From Lentzea sp. NEAU-D7 (GTDB lineage Bacteria > Actinomycetota > Actinomycetes > Mycobacteriales > Pseudonocardiaceae), in NCBI RefSeq assembly GCF_026242055.1, contig NZ_JAPJDL010000006.1, positions 1-64,000 on the forward strand: 64,000 nucleotides of DNA, in the 5' to 3' direction. A program made the translations under genes and the position numbers. This document shows, in pieces, positions 1-7,713 of the stretch; within the stretch, counting starts at the first letter, position 1; each line of letters opens with the position of its first letter. The notes below the pieces were generated by a model. The model worked only from the letters and a program-made list of their open reading frames with translations, ran no database searches and was not told the origin of the DNA.

Positions 1-96
1 TCGCTCCAGACGGAATATGTCTGGCATCAATCTAGTCTTGCCTCAAAGGAACTACCTCGACGAGGAGGTAATTCATATATTACTGGCTGTGTTTCG

Positions 97-123
97 GCAC
101 GCTGTTGAGTTCTCAAAGAACAC
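97..123 (-). promoter_or_regulatory. rRNA operon leader, antitermination box A-like element
   Basis: Read on the minus strand this stretch contains gttctttgagaactcaac, followed by agcgtgcc. It closely resembles the box A region in 16S rRNA leaders of mycobacteria and other actinobacteria. The 16S gene itself would lie left of position 1, reading leftwards. The remaining leader (1-96) has small hairpins at 6-24 (6-bp arms) and 53-70, and no convincing protein gene. The identification is by motif recognition, and the rRNA gene is not in view. Confidence 0.75.
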
Positions 124-182
124 GCGCACACCGCAGTCAAATCAGCTTTTCGCTGACTTACTTCCGGGGCTTGTGTTGCTGA

Positions 183-212
183 AGCTTATTTGGTCTTGCT
201 CGCCGGTGTCAA
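183..212 (-). promoter_or_regulatory. putative rRNA promoter
   Basis: On the minus strand a consensus -35 TTGACA (207-212) is followed after 18 bases by TAAGCT (183-188). A second TTGACT lies at 135-140, just before the box A-like element. Position and strand fit a promoter for the rRNA operon leaving the window on the left. Nothing else in 213-382 is recognisable. That stretch is upstream promoter DNA on one side and downstream of the PL6 gene on the other. Confidence 0.6.
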
Positions 213-382
213 ATCGGCCTCTAGGAGGCTTTATCTCTCCGGTTTTTGCCAGGCTCGTTCCGGTCTGTCTTTCCGGCCCGCTTCGCTCTGACATGGAGAA
301 CATTACACGGGCCTGTTTCGATCTCCAAATCGGGGGGTCCTGGTGACCGCGAAACGTGCGATCACCAGGACAAATGCGTTCG

Positions 383-1723
383 TCAGGGCGCGGAGACCCC
401 GACGTCGGCCTTCGTCAGCGGCTTCCGCACCGCCGACGAGTTGTACTCGTCCGCCCCGACATCGGGCTTGCCCACGCGCGACTGCAGGTCGAAGTCACGC
501 GTCACATAGGAGTAGGTGCCCGCCGAAGTCTCGACCGCCGGGCTCCCGGAGGCGAGACGCAGCAGACCGTTCGCATCGCGCACCAGCTTCGGGTCGACGG
601 TGCGGTAGCCGTTCGGCATGCCGGCGGTTCCACCCCACACGATGTTGCCCTCGTACCTGACGGTCGAGCCGGACATCATGTCGACCAGCTTCGACGACGA
701 ACCCTGGATGACGTTGTTCGCGAGGACGCAGTCCTTGGGCGCGTAAGTGCCCGTGTCGCTGTCGACCACGGCGCCCGACCCGACGAGGGTGTTGAACGCG
801 ACCGTCACGCGGTCGGGGCGGTCGTGCGACGTGGAGGTCGGACCGCTGTCCGTCTCCGAGCCCTTGCCGAACACGATCGCCCGGTCCCCGGTGTTCTGCA
901 CGTAGTTGTTGAACACCTTGTGGTCGTTCCCGTGGAACCGGATGCCGCTGCCGAACAGCAGGTTGCCCTCGACAGTGGTGCGGTTGCCGTGGCGCAGGAC
1001 GATGTAGCCCTTGCTGTCGCGGATCGTGTTGAAGCGGACCGTGTTGTCCGACGCCTTCACGGAGATGGCCTCGGGATCACCGTTCGCCTTCTCGAACAGG
1101 TTGTGCTCGATGACCGCGTACGCCGACTTCGACTGCTTGTGGCTGTAGCCGAGCCGGATGGACTCACCGCCGTTCGAACCGGAGAACGAGTGGTTGTAGA
1201 AGTAGTTGTGGTGCACCTTGGTCCGCTGGGCGATCTCGCTGCCCGGCCCGGTGATCTGCAGGTAGACGCCCTCGTTGGTCCGGTTCGAGAACGTGTTGTG
1301 GTCCACCTCGACGTCGTTGGCGCTCACGGTGAGCGAGGCGCCGCTCTTGTCCCCGTTGTAGGTGTTGCGGGTGATGCGCGTGGCCTGTGCCTCGACCGGG
1401 ACCGTCATCGTGCTGGTTCCGTTGAAGACGAAACCCTCGATCGTCACGTCTCGAACGGCCCCGAGTTCGAAGCCGCCTCGGGTGAACACCGTGCGGCCGA
1501 CGTTCGCCGCGGCGACGGTGATGCCCGACTTCGTGATCTTGACGGGTTTCTCGGCGGCGTGCACGCCCTCCGCCAGGACGATGCGCTGGCCGGGGCGGGC
1601 GGTGTCGAGCGCGGCCTGCAGGGAGGACACGGTCGACACGCCGACGACGGCAGCGAAGGCGGGCACGTGGACGAAGGACGACAGCAGGGCGGCCGCGCCC
1701 ACTGCGGCCAGTGATCGGATCAT
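383..1723 (-). CDS. secreted polysaccharide lyase family 6 (alginate lyase/chondroitinase B-like)
   Basis: A 446-residue secreted protein. An N-terminal signal peptide (residues 1 to about 24, ending near VPAFA) is followed by a parallel beta-helix rich in N-x-F/I turns. The PL6 signature NGGESIR is at 184-190. K223 (ISVKASDN) and R244 (VLRHGN) match the catalytic Lys/Arg pair of chondroitinase B, including its 21-residue spacing, and D216/E218 sit where calcium ligands are expected. The family cleaves uronate-containing polysaccharides (alginate, dermatan sulfate) by beta-elimination outside the cell. The exact substrate cannot be read from sequence. The ATG is chosen because ggag lies 7 bases upstream and the signal peptide begins there. 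Confidence 0.88.
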   Translation of the reverse strand: MIRSLAAVGAAALLSSFVHVPAFAAVVGVSTVSSLQAALDTARPGQRIVLAEGVHAAEKPVKITKSGITVAAANVGRTVFTRGGFELGAVRDVTIEGFVFNGTSTMTVPVEAQATRITRNTYNGDKSGASLTVSANDVEVDHNTFSNRTNEGVYLQITGPGSEIAQRTKVHHNYFYNHSFSGSNGGESIRLGYSHKQSKSAYAVIEHNLFEKANGDPEAISVKASDNTVRFNTIRDSKGYIVLRHGNRTTVEGNLLFGSGIRFHGNDHKVFNNYVQNTGDRAIVFGKGSETDSGPTSTSHDRPDRVTVAFNTLVGSGAVVDSDTGTYAPKDCVLANNVIQGSSSKLVDMMSGSTVRYEGNIVWGGTAGMPNGYRTVDPKLVRDANGLLRLASGSPAVETSAGTYSYVTRDFDLQSRVGKPDVGADEYNSSAVRKPLTKADVGVSAP

Positions 1724-1766
1724 TCGCCAACTCCGATGTTGGGTCGCTGGCGGCGGCAGACCCAAG

Positions 1767-2201
1767 TTAGCGCAAGATTCCGGCAGGTGGGGTAGTTCGG
1801 TACAAACCGAGGGCGGTGTCCAGCGACGGCACCCGCTCCAGTTGTCCGATGTCTGCGAGGGGGAACCACTGGGCGAGGTCGGTCGTGCCACCCACCTCGC
1901 TGCGCAGCTCGCCGCCGACGATCCGCACCTCGTACATGATGCGAAGCGCGTGGTAGTCGCGGTCGGGCTCCTCCCGGAGCTCGGAGTCGATGCCGAGCAG
2001 GCGGACCACCTCGGCGAGGTACCCGGTCTCCTCCTCGATCTCCCGGACCACCCCGTCGTACGGGTGCTCACCGTGGTCGATGCCGCCTCCCGGCAGGATC
2101 CAACGTTTGCCCTTTGGGCCAAGCCAGCGCGCCAGGAGGATCTCGTCGCGCTCGTTGATGCACACCCCGTACGCCGCCACGCGCTGCTTCTTCGCCCTCA
2201 T
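1767..2201 (-). CDS. Nudix hydrolase
   Basis: A 144-residue single-domain protein with a complete Nudix box starting GGGIDHGEHPYDGVVREIEE and ending ETG (about residues 38-60). The box binds the metal and catalyses cleavage of nucleoside diphosphates linked to another group. The C-terminal half (WFPLADIGQLERVPSLDTAL) is typical of small actinobacterial Nudix enzymes. Substrate specificity cannot be assigned. It lies 43 bases upstream of the PL6 lyase on the same strand and may share a transcript, but no functional link is evident. It is divergent from the SPFH operon. Confidence 0.88.
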   Translation of the reverse strand: MRAKKQRVAAYGVCINERDEILLARWLGPKGKRWILPGGGIDHGEHPYDGVVREIEEETGYLAEVVRLLGIDSELREEPDRDYHALRIMYEVRIVGGELRSEVGGTTDLAQWFPLADIGQLERVPSLDTALGLYRTTPPAGILR

Positions 2202-2233
2202 GCGATCCAGCCTAACTGGCGGTCACGTCGGAA

Positions 2234-2247
2234 AAGTGATATCACTT
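2234..2247. promoter_or_regulatory. perfect 14-bp palindrome, candidate RHH operator
   Basis: aagtgatatcactt is a perfect palindrome 26 bp before the SPFH start codon. It contains tatcact on both strands. That matches the WATCACW heptad bound by the omega-type ribbon-helix-helix repressor of plasmid pSM19035. The second gene of the downstream operon encodes an RHH protein, so autoregulation is a reasonable inference. No binding data are available. Confidence 0.45.
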
Positions 2248-2273
2248 AGATACTACTTCGATAGGGGGTCCGG

Positions 2274-3206
2274 ATGAGCGCGACAGTGGAGACGACGGTG
2301 CAGATGCCTGCACCGGTGGTGCGTGAGAAGCGCGCACAGGACTTGTCGGGTCTGCCGGTGTTCTTCGCGGGATTGGCGGTGTACGCGGTGGGCGTGTGGC
2401 TGCTGGTCGACGGCGTGATCGGCACTGCGGCGGACGGCAGGGACCCGTCCGCCGCGATCATCGTGATCATGGTCCTGCTGTTCCTGGCGGGGTCGCTGAT
2501 CTTGAAGGGTCTCTTCACCGTCGCGCCGGGCGAGGCGCGGGTGTTGCAGTTCCTCGGCCGGTACGTGGGCACGGTGCGCACGGACGGTCTGCGGTGGGCG
2601 AACCCGTTCACCACGCGGGAGAAGATCTCGACCAGGATCCGCAACCACGAGACGGCGACGCTCAAGGTCAACGACGCGGACGGCAACCCGATCGAGATCG
2701 CGGCCGTCGTCGTGTGGCAGGTCGAGGACACGGCGCGCGCACGGTTCGAGGTCGACGACTTCGTTCGGTTCGTCGGCATCCAGACCGAGACCGCGGTACG
2801 GCACATCGCCAACAGCTACCCGTACGACAACCACGAGGAGACGGGTCTGTCGCTGCGGGAGAACGCGGACGAGATCACCGAGACGCTCGCGATCGAGATC
2901 TCGGCGCGCGTGCAGTCCGCGGGCGTGAAGGTGATCGAGTCGCGGCTCACCCACCTCGCGTACGCGCCGGAGATCGCCCACGCCATGTTGCAGCGGCAGC
3001 AGGCCGGCGCGGTCGTGGCGGCACGGACGCGGATCGTCGAGGGCGCCGTTGGCATGGTCGAGCTCGCCCTGGAGCGGCTCGCCGACCACGACGTCGTCGA
3101 GCTCGACGAGGAGCGCAAGGCGGCGATGGTCTCGAACCTGCTCGTCGTGCTGTGCGGTGACCGTTCCACTCAGCCCGTGGTGAACACCGGGTCGCTCTAC
3201 ACCTGA
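2274..3206 (+). CDS. SPFH/Band 7 (stomatin/prohibitin-like) membrane protein
   Basis: 310 residues. Two hydrophobic segments near the N terminus (about 24-46 and 56-78) anchor the protein. They are followed by an SPFH domain (about 80-290) with the typical [17 protein letters not shown] entry, [18 protein letters not shown] and the [20 protein letters not shown] helix. SPFH proteins oligomerise in membranes and commonly partner with AAA+ proteases or other complexes (HflKC-FtsH, prohibitin-FtsH). This is the first gene of a three-gene operon; its TGA shares one base with the ATG of the RHH gene. The function in this organism is unknown. The association with an AAA+ ATPase suggests membrane quality control or a regulated membrane complex (inference). 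Confidence 0.85.
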   Translation: MSATVETTVQMPAPVVREKRAQDLSGLPVFFAGLAVYAVGVWLLVDGVIGTAADGRDPSAAIIVIMVLLFLAGSLILKGLFTVAPGEARVLQFLGRYVGTVRTDGLRWANPFTTREKISTRIRNHETATLKVNDADGNPIEIAAVVVWQVEDTARARFEVDDFVRFVGIQTETAVRHIANSYPYDNHEETGLSLRENADEITETLAIEISARVQSAGVKVIESRLTHLAYAPEIAHAMLQRQQAGAVVAARTRIVEGAVGMVELALERLADHDVVELDEERKAAMVSNLLVVLCGDRSTQPVVNTGSLYT

Positions 3207-3433
3207 TGGCTGAACGTAAAAGCGTTCTGCTCAGGCTTGATCCGGCGGTGCACGACGCGTTGAGCAGGTGGGCGAACGACGAGCTGCGCAGCACCAACGC
3301 GCAGATCGAGTTCCTGCTGCGGCGTGCGCTGGCGGAGGCCGGCCGACTGCCCAATGAGGCAAAGAAGATGCCGCGTCGGGGCAGGCCACCGAAGAATCCT
3401 GAGGAAAACACCGAGGCCGGGCCAGAGGGTTAG
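3206..3433 (+). CDS. ribbon-helix-helix (Arc/MetJ-like) DNA-binding protein
   Basis: A 75-residue protein. The first half (KSVLLRLDPAVHDALSRWA, then STNAQIEFLLRRAL) has the beta-strand plus two-helix pattern of Arc/HicB-type RHH regulators, which bind DNA as dimers. The tail is charged and contains an AT-hook-like RRGRPPKNP (about 56-64), a second possible DNA contact. It is translationally coupled on both sides (TGATG with SPFH, TAGTG with the AAA+ gene). The palindrome at 2234-2247 is its most likely operator. Many RHH proteins of this size are antitoxins, but no classical toxin is adjacent. Confidence 0.75.
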   Translation: MAERKSVLLRLDPAVHDALSRWANDELRSTNAQIEFLLRRALAEAGRLPNEAKKMPRRGRPPKNPEENTEAGPEG

Positions 3434-4842
3434 TGCGTACGGTGGAATCGATGACGGATCTCCACACATCTGACGCACGATCGCTCGCGTCGGCTCTGCA
3501 GGGGTTGCTGGAGGAGGCCAGGAAACTGGTCTCCGACGGCGCGGAGTCGACGCTGGTCCGGATGGTCTCCGGGCACATGGGCATTCCGATGGCACAGGTT
3601 CCCACGGTCACGGCCAAGTTCATGGCCTGGGAACACGTCAACGTCCACCGCGGGATCGAGACGTACCTGGCCGAGCACTCACCGGGGGCGGAGTGGTTCG
3701 GCATAGCGGGCAGGCGCGCGTTCCAGTACCTCGTGGACATGTTGAGCGGGGCGGTCCACGACGGCAGCTTCGGGCTCGGGCCCGTCGACTACGCGACGGT
3801 GGCCACCGGCCCCGACACCGCGGTCGAGGCGGTGCAGCTCGGACTGGTCCTCTCCCGGTCACCGGACGGCGAACCGGTGGTGATCGCACTGCAGGGTCCG
3901 GGCGAGGACTGCGACTCCCAGTGCTCGCTGCAGGTGCTGGCGGGATCGAGAGAGATAGCGACGGCCACGCGTGAGGCTGTCGAAGGACACATCGCCCGCC
4001 ACAACCTGTTCCAGGGCAAGGTGATGGCGTTCGGTCTGAGCGAGCACCGGCGGAACCAGCTGCTCACGTTCCTGCCGAGACCTTCGTTACGGCCAGAGGA
4101 CGTCGTTCTGCCAGAGGGTGTGCTCGACGCCATCGAACGCCATGTCGTGCGCACGGCAGAACAAAGCGCACGACTGAGAGCACACGGGCAGCACCTGAAA
4201 CGCGGACTGCTGCTCCACGGCCCGCCCGGCACCGGCAAGACGCACACGATCCGGTACCTGATGGGACGGCTGGAGTCCTCGACGGTGATCGTGCTGAGCG
4301 GCGTCGCGATGTTCAAGCTCCTGAAGGTGGCGACGTCGATGGCGCGGAAGCTCGCGCCGTCGGTGGTGGTCGTCGAGGACGTCGACCTGATCGCGGAGGA
4401 CCGGCGGCACACCGAGTTCGGCAACCCGGCGCTGTTCGAGCTGCTGAACGAGATGGACGGCGTGGGCTCCGAGGCGGACGTGACGTTCGTGCTCACCACG
4501 AACCGCGTGGACGTGATGGAGCAGGCCCTCGCCCAGCGGCCCGGCCGGATCGACCTCGCCACGCACGTGCCGTTACCCGACGCGGAGGCACGCGAACGGC
4601 TGCTGCGGCTCTACGCGTCCCGCACGGATCTCGATCTTCCGGACGCCTCGGCGATCGTGGCGGCGAGCGAGGGCGTCACGGCGTCGTTCGTGAAGGAGCT
4701 CGTGCGGCGGGCGACGCTGCTCGCGTTGGACGAGCAACCCGGTGTCGAGCGCGTCCGGCTCGACGAACCGACGATCTCGGCCGCGCTGGCTGAGATGACG
4801 GACGAAAAACAGTTGCTGACGCGCACGATCCTGGGCGGCTGA
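3433..4842 (+). CDS. AAA+ ATPase, CDC48/FtsH-like ATPase domain with unknown N-domain
   Basis: 469 residues. Residues 1 to about 225 form an N-terminal domain I do not recognise. They are followed by an AAA+ module with Walker A GPPGTGKT (263-270), Walker B VVVVEDVDL (311-319), sensor VLTTNRVD (353-360) and arginine-finger segment RPGRID (369-374). There is no peptidase domain, so it is probably a remodelling ATPase or unfoldase rather than a protease. The GTG start overlaps the RHH stop (TAGTG); an ATG at 3451 is an alternative. Operon position next to SPFH suggests that the ATPase works with or on the SPFH membrane assembly (inference). Confidence 0.8.
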   Translation: MRTVESMTDLHTSDARSLASALQGLLEEARKLVSDGAESTLVRMVSGHMGIPMAQVPTVTAKFMAWEHVNVHRGIETYLAEHSPGAEWFGIAGRRAFQYLVDMLSGAVHDGSFGLGPVDYATVATGPDTAVEAVQLGLVLSRSPDGEPVVIALQGPGEDCDSQCSLQVLAGSREIATATREAVEGHIARHNLFQGKVMAFGLSEHRRNQLLTFLPRPSLRPEDVVLPEGVLDAIERHVVRTAEQSARLRAHGQHLKRGLLLHGPPGTGKTHTIRYLMGRLESSTVIVLSGVAMFKLLKVATSMARKLAPSVVVVEDVDLIAEDRRHTEFGNPALFELLNEMDGVGSEADVTFVLTTNRVDVMEQALAQRPGRIDLATHVPLPDAEARERLLRLYASRTDLDLPDASAIVAASEGVTASFVKELVRRATLLALDEQPGVERVRLDEPTISAALAEMTDEKQLLTRTILGG

Positions 4843-4845
4843 ACA

Positions 4846-4870
4846 GGCGTTTCACCAGCATGAAAACGCT
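4846..4870 (+). terminator. weak hairpin after the AAA+ gene
   Basis: ggcgtttcaccagcatgaaaacgc can form a stem of roughly 8-9 bp with one bulge, a few bases after the stop codon. It is a plausible terminator for the SPFH operon but has no strong T-tract. Confidence 0.35.
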
Positions 4871-4905
4871 GTCATTCAGTTCATCCGTTCGGGGGTGTTC
4901 CGACT

Positions 4906-4957
4906 GACTCCTCCACGCGATGGTGTGCGGCGGGCGCACCGGGAACGTGGAGGAGTC
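4906..4957 (+). promoter_or_regulatory. SD-sequestering hairpin before the GH3 gene
   Basis: gactcctccacg (4906-4917) and cgtggaggagtc (4946-4957) are perfect 12-bp inverted arms. The enclosed ggtgtgc/gcgcacc can extend the structure. The right arm contains the gene's Shine-Dalgarno ggaggag and ends at the base before the TTG start (4958). Folded, the mRNA would hide the ribosome site. Alternatively the same dyad could be a DNA operator. Confidence 0.55.
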
Positions 4958-7222
4958 TTGTCTTTGTTCTCCCGCAAACGCGCCGGTCTCGGCGTGCTGG
5001 GTGTGGCTGTGGTGATCGCGTCGCTGACCCCGGTGGGCGGTCTCGCGGCAGGTCGAGAGATCTACTTGGACAGCCGGGCGTCGACCGAACGGCGGGTCGA
5101 GGACCTGCTGCGCAGGATGACGCTCGAGGAGAAGATCGGGCAGATGGCCCAGATCCGCGTCGGGAAGCTGCGCGGTGACTGCAACAACGTCAACGGGCCG
5201 CTGGTCGAGTCCTGCCTGAAGGCGGTGCTCGCGGACGCGCACGTCGGCTCGATCCTGTCCGGCGGTGGCGACGCGCCGCTCGACAACACGCCCAGGGCGT
5301 GGGCCGAGATGAACAACGCGATCCAGCGCTATGCGTTGGAGAAGAACAGGTTGAAGATCCCGATCATCTACGGCGCGGACGGCGTGCACGGGCACAACAA
5401 CGTCATCTCCGCGACGATGTTCCCGCACCAGATCGGGCTCGGCGCGACGTGGGACCCCGCGTTGCAGGAGAAGATCGGTGTGTCGGCGTCGAAGGCGTTG
5501 CGCGCCACGGGTGTCTTCTGGAACTTCGCACCGGTCTCGGACATCGCGCGGGACACGCGCTGGGGCCGGTATTACGAGACCTACAGCGAGGACCCGTTCC
5601 TGTCCGGGCAGCTGGCGGCGGCGAACGTGCGCGGGCAGCAGTCCGAGGTGGACGACACCGCGCAGCTGACCGCGACGGCGAAGCACTTCGCCGGGTACTC
5701 GGCGCCGGCGAACGGGCACGACCGCGCGGCGGCGCAGATCCCGATCCGGCAGCTGCAGGACCTCGTCCTGCCGCCGTTCCAGGCCCAGTTCGACGCGGGC
5801 GTGAAGACCGTGATGATCAACTCCGGCTCGCTCAACGGCGTGCCGGTGCACGCCTCGAAGTACATGCTGCAGACGCAGCTGCGCGACCGCATGGGCTTCA
5901 AGGGTGTCGCGGTCTCGGACTGGCAGGACATGAGGTACCTGGTGGACCGGCACAAGGTCGCGCCCGACTACAAGACGGCGATCGCGATGAGCGTCAACGC
6001 CGGTGTGGACATGGCGATGGAGCCGTCGAACGCGGCCGAGTTCACGTCGTTGCTGCTGGCGAACGTGCGGGACGGTTCGGTGTCTCGTGGGCGGATCGAC
6101 CAGGCCGTGCGGCGGGTGCTGAAGCTCAAGTTCGACCTCGGGCTGTTCGAGAAGCCGTACGTGGACCCGGCCAAGGCCGACGGCAACGTCGTGAACGTGG
6201 ATCGGGACCTGGCGCGCAAGGCCGCCGCCGAGGGCACCGTGCTGCTGAAGAACGACGGCGTGCTTCCGCTGCCGACGTCCGCCAGGAAGATCGTCGTGAC
6301 CGGTGAGACCGCGGACGACGTGCGTCGTCAGCTCGGTGGCTGGACCGTCGAGTGGCAGGGCGTGCCGGACGACTCGCCGCTGCCGCCGACCGCGACGGTG
6401 CTGACCGGTGTTCGTGAGGCCGTTCCCGGTGCGTCCGTCGTGCACGCCCCGACTCAGGCCGCGGCGGTAGCCGAGGCGGACGGCGCGGACGCGGTGGTCG
6501 TCGTCCTGGGTGAGAAGCCCGGTGCGGAGGGTCCGGCCGACACGGAGAACCCGGTGCTGACGGCCGAGCAGCAGGCGTGGGTGGACGCGGTGCAGGCGAC
6601 CGGCAAGCCGGTGGTCGTGGTGCTGCTGACCGCGCGCCCGCAGGTGCTCGGCGCGGCGGCGGACGCGAACGCGCTGGTCGCGGGCTGGCTGCCGGGCAGC
6701 GAGGGCGGCAGGGCGATCGCCGACGTGCTGTTCGGCGCGGTGAACCCGAGCGGCAAGCTGCCGATCTCGTGGCCCAAGGCGCTGGGTGACCCGACGCTGA
6801 CCTACGACCAGCTGCCGGGTGCGAACACCTCGGCGGGTGCGAAGTACGACCCGCTCTACGCGTTTGGGCACGGGCTGTCGTACACGTCGTTCACGACCTC
6901 CGGGACCTCGGTGTCGGTGGACCGTTCGAACGGCGTGGTGAAGTTCACGGTGGCGAACACCGGTACGCGTGCGGGCACCGCGGTGGTGCCGGTCTACGTG
7001 CGCCAGCCGGCCTCACCGGTGCTGACCCCGGACGCCCGTCTGGTGGGCTTCACCCGCGTGGAACTCGCTGCCGGTCAGTCGAAGCAGGTCGAGGTGTCGT
7101 TCAAGCTCTCGCAGCTGGCCCTGACCGTCGGTGACGTGGACGGAGACGGACGGCGCGAGGTCGCCCGTGGCGGCTACGAGGCGGTGGTGGGTGCCGAGAA
7201 GGCCACCTTCACGGTGCGCTGA
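4958..7222 (+). CDS. secreted glycoside hydrolase family 3 beta-glucosidase
   Basis: 754 residues from TTG 4958, preceded by ggaggag; the next about 30 residues form a signal peptide (KRAGLGVLGVAVVIASLTPV ends near GLAAG). GH3 features are RRMTLEEKIGQMAQ near the mature N terminus, the KHFAGYSAPANGHDRA loop, and the nucleophile motif GVAVSDWQDM. A GH3 C-terminal domain and an Fn3-like end follow. A DVDGDGRREV segment near the C terminus resembles an EF-hand calcium loop. The family removes terminal beta-linked glucose from cello- or laminari-oligosaccharides. It stands alone after the AAA+ operon. An in-frame upstream start at 4895 would give a poor signal peptide. Confidence 0.88.
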   Translation: MSLFSRKRAGLGVLGVAVVIASLTPVGGLAAGREIYLDSRASTERRVEDLLRRMTLEEKIGQMAQIRVGKLRGDCNNVNGPLVESCLKAVLADAHVGSILSGGGDAPLDNTPRAWAEMNNAIQRYALEKNRLKIPIIYGADGVHGHNNVISATMFPHQIGLGATWDPALQEKIGVSASKALRATGVFWNFAPVSDIARDTRWGRYYETYSEDPFLSGQLAAANVRGQQSEVDDTAQLTATAKHFAGYSAPANGHDRAAAQIPIRQLQDLVLPPFQAQFDAGVKTVMINSGSLNGVPVHASKYMLQTQLRDRMGFKGVAVSDWQDMRYLVDRHKVAPDYKTAIAMSVNAGVDMAMEPSNAAEFTSLLLANVRDGSVSRGRIDQAVRRVLKLKFDLGLFEKPYVDPAKADGNVVNVDRDLARKAAAEGTVLLKNDGVLPLPTSARKIVVTGETADDVRRQLGGWTVEWQGVPDDSPLPPTATVLTGVREAVPGASVVHAPTQAAAVAEADGADAVVVVLGEKPGAEGPADTENPVLTAEQQAWVDAVQATGKPVVVVLLTARPQVLGAAADANALVAGWLPGSEGGRAIADVLFGAVNPSGKLPISWPKALGDPTLTYDQLPGANTSAGAKYDPLYAFGHGLSYTSFTTSGTSVSVDRSNGVVKFTVANTGTRAGTAVVPVYVRQPASPVLTPDARLVGFTRVELAAGQSKQVEVSFKLSQLALTVGDVDGDGRREVARGGYEAVVGAEKATFTVR

Positions 7223-7347
7223 GCTGGCCTGATATCCTTCGTCGTCGTGAACGCGCGGCTCTCCGCCGTGGAGGAGACCTGGCCCTTGTGGCCGGTGCCG
7301 ACAAAGCGCGTCACGAACTCCGGTTTCGACAAGAAGGGTGATGTCGC

Positions 7348-7614
7348 ATGGCGAACATCAAGTCCCAGCTCAAGCGGATCAAGACCAACGAGAAGGCCCG
7401 CCTTCGCAACAAGTCGGTCAAGTCGTCCCTGAAGACGGCCATCCGCAAGTTCCGCGAGGCTGCCGAGGCCGGTGACAAGGCGAAGGCCCTGGAGCTGCTG
7501 CAGGACGCGTCCCGCAAGCTCGACAAGGCCGCCACCAAGGGCGTCATCCACGCCAACCAGGCCGCCAACAAGAAGTCGGCGATGGCCCTGCGCGCGAACT
7601 CCCTCGAGGGCTGA
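7348..7614 (+). CDS. rpsT: 30S ribosomal protein S20
   Basis: 88 residues, normal length. It starts [20 protein letters not shown] and is rich in Lys/Arg/Ala helices ([21 protein letters not shown]), the helical bundle that binds 16S rRNA helices early in 30S assembly. It is convergently placed relative to holA with one gene between, matching the usual actinobacterial holA-rpsT neighbourhood. It is followed by a very strong terminator, consistent with monocistronic expression. A TATCCT hexamer near 7233 could be a -10 element (weak). Confidence 0.97.
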   Translation: MANIKSQLKRIKTNEKARLRNKSVKSSLKTAIRKFREAAEAGDKAKALELLQDASRKLDKAATKGVIHANQAANKKSAMALRANSLEG

Positions 7615-7642
7615 TCTCGCTCGTAGCGCTTCGAGCTTCTGC

Positions 7643-7680
7643 AAAGGGCTCCACCTCCCCACCGGAGGTGGAGCCCTTTC
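7643..7680 (+). terminator. strong intrinsic terminator after rpsT
   Basis: A perfect 16-bp stem: aaagggctccacctcc (7643-7658) pairs with ggaggtggagcccttt (7664-7679) across a 5-base loop. It lies 28 bases after the rpsT stop. Confidence 0.9.
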
Positions 7681-7713
7681 GCATGTGGCCCCGGGCACGG
7701 TAGGCGTAGCTCC

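Noticed and set aside
1-382. Short plus-strand frames at the left edge
   Set aside because: They overlap the rRNA leader and promoter on the other strand and have no coding character.
3206-3433. RHH gene as antitoxin of a toxin-antitoxin pair
   Set aside because: No small toxin gene adjoins; the neighbours are SPFH and AAA+ proteins. An antitoxin role cannot be excluded but is not supported.
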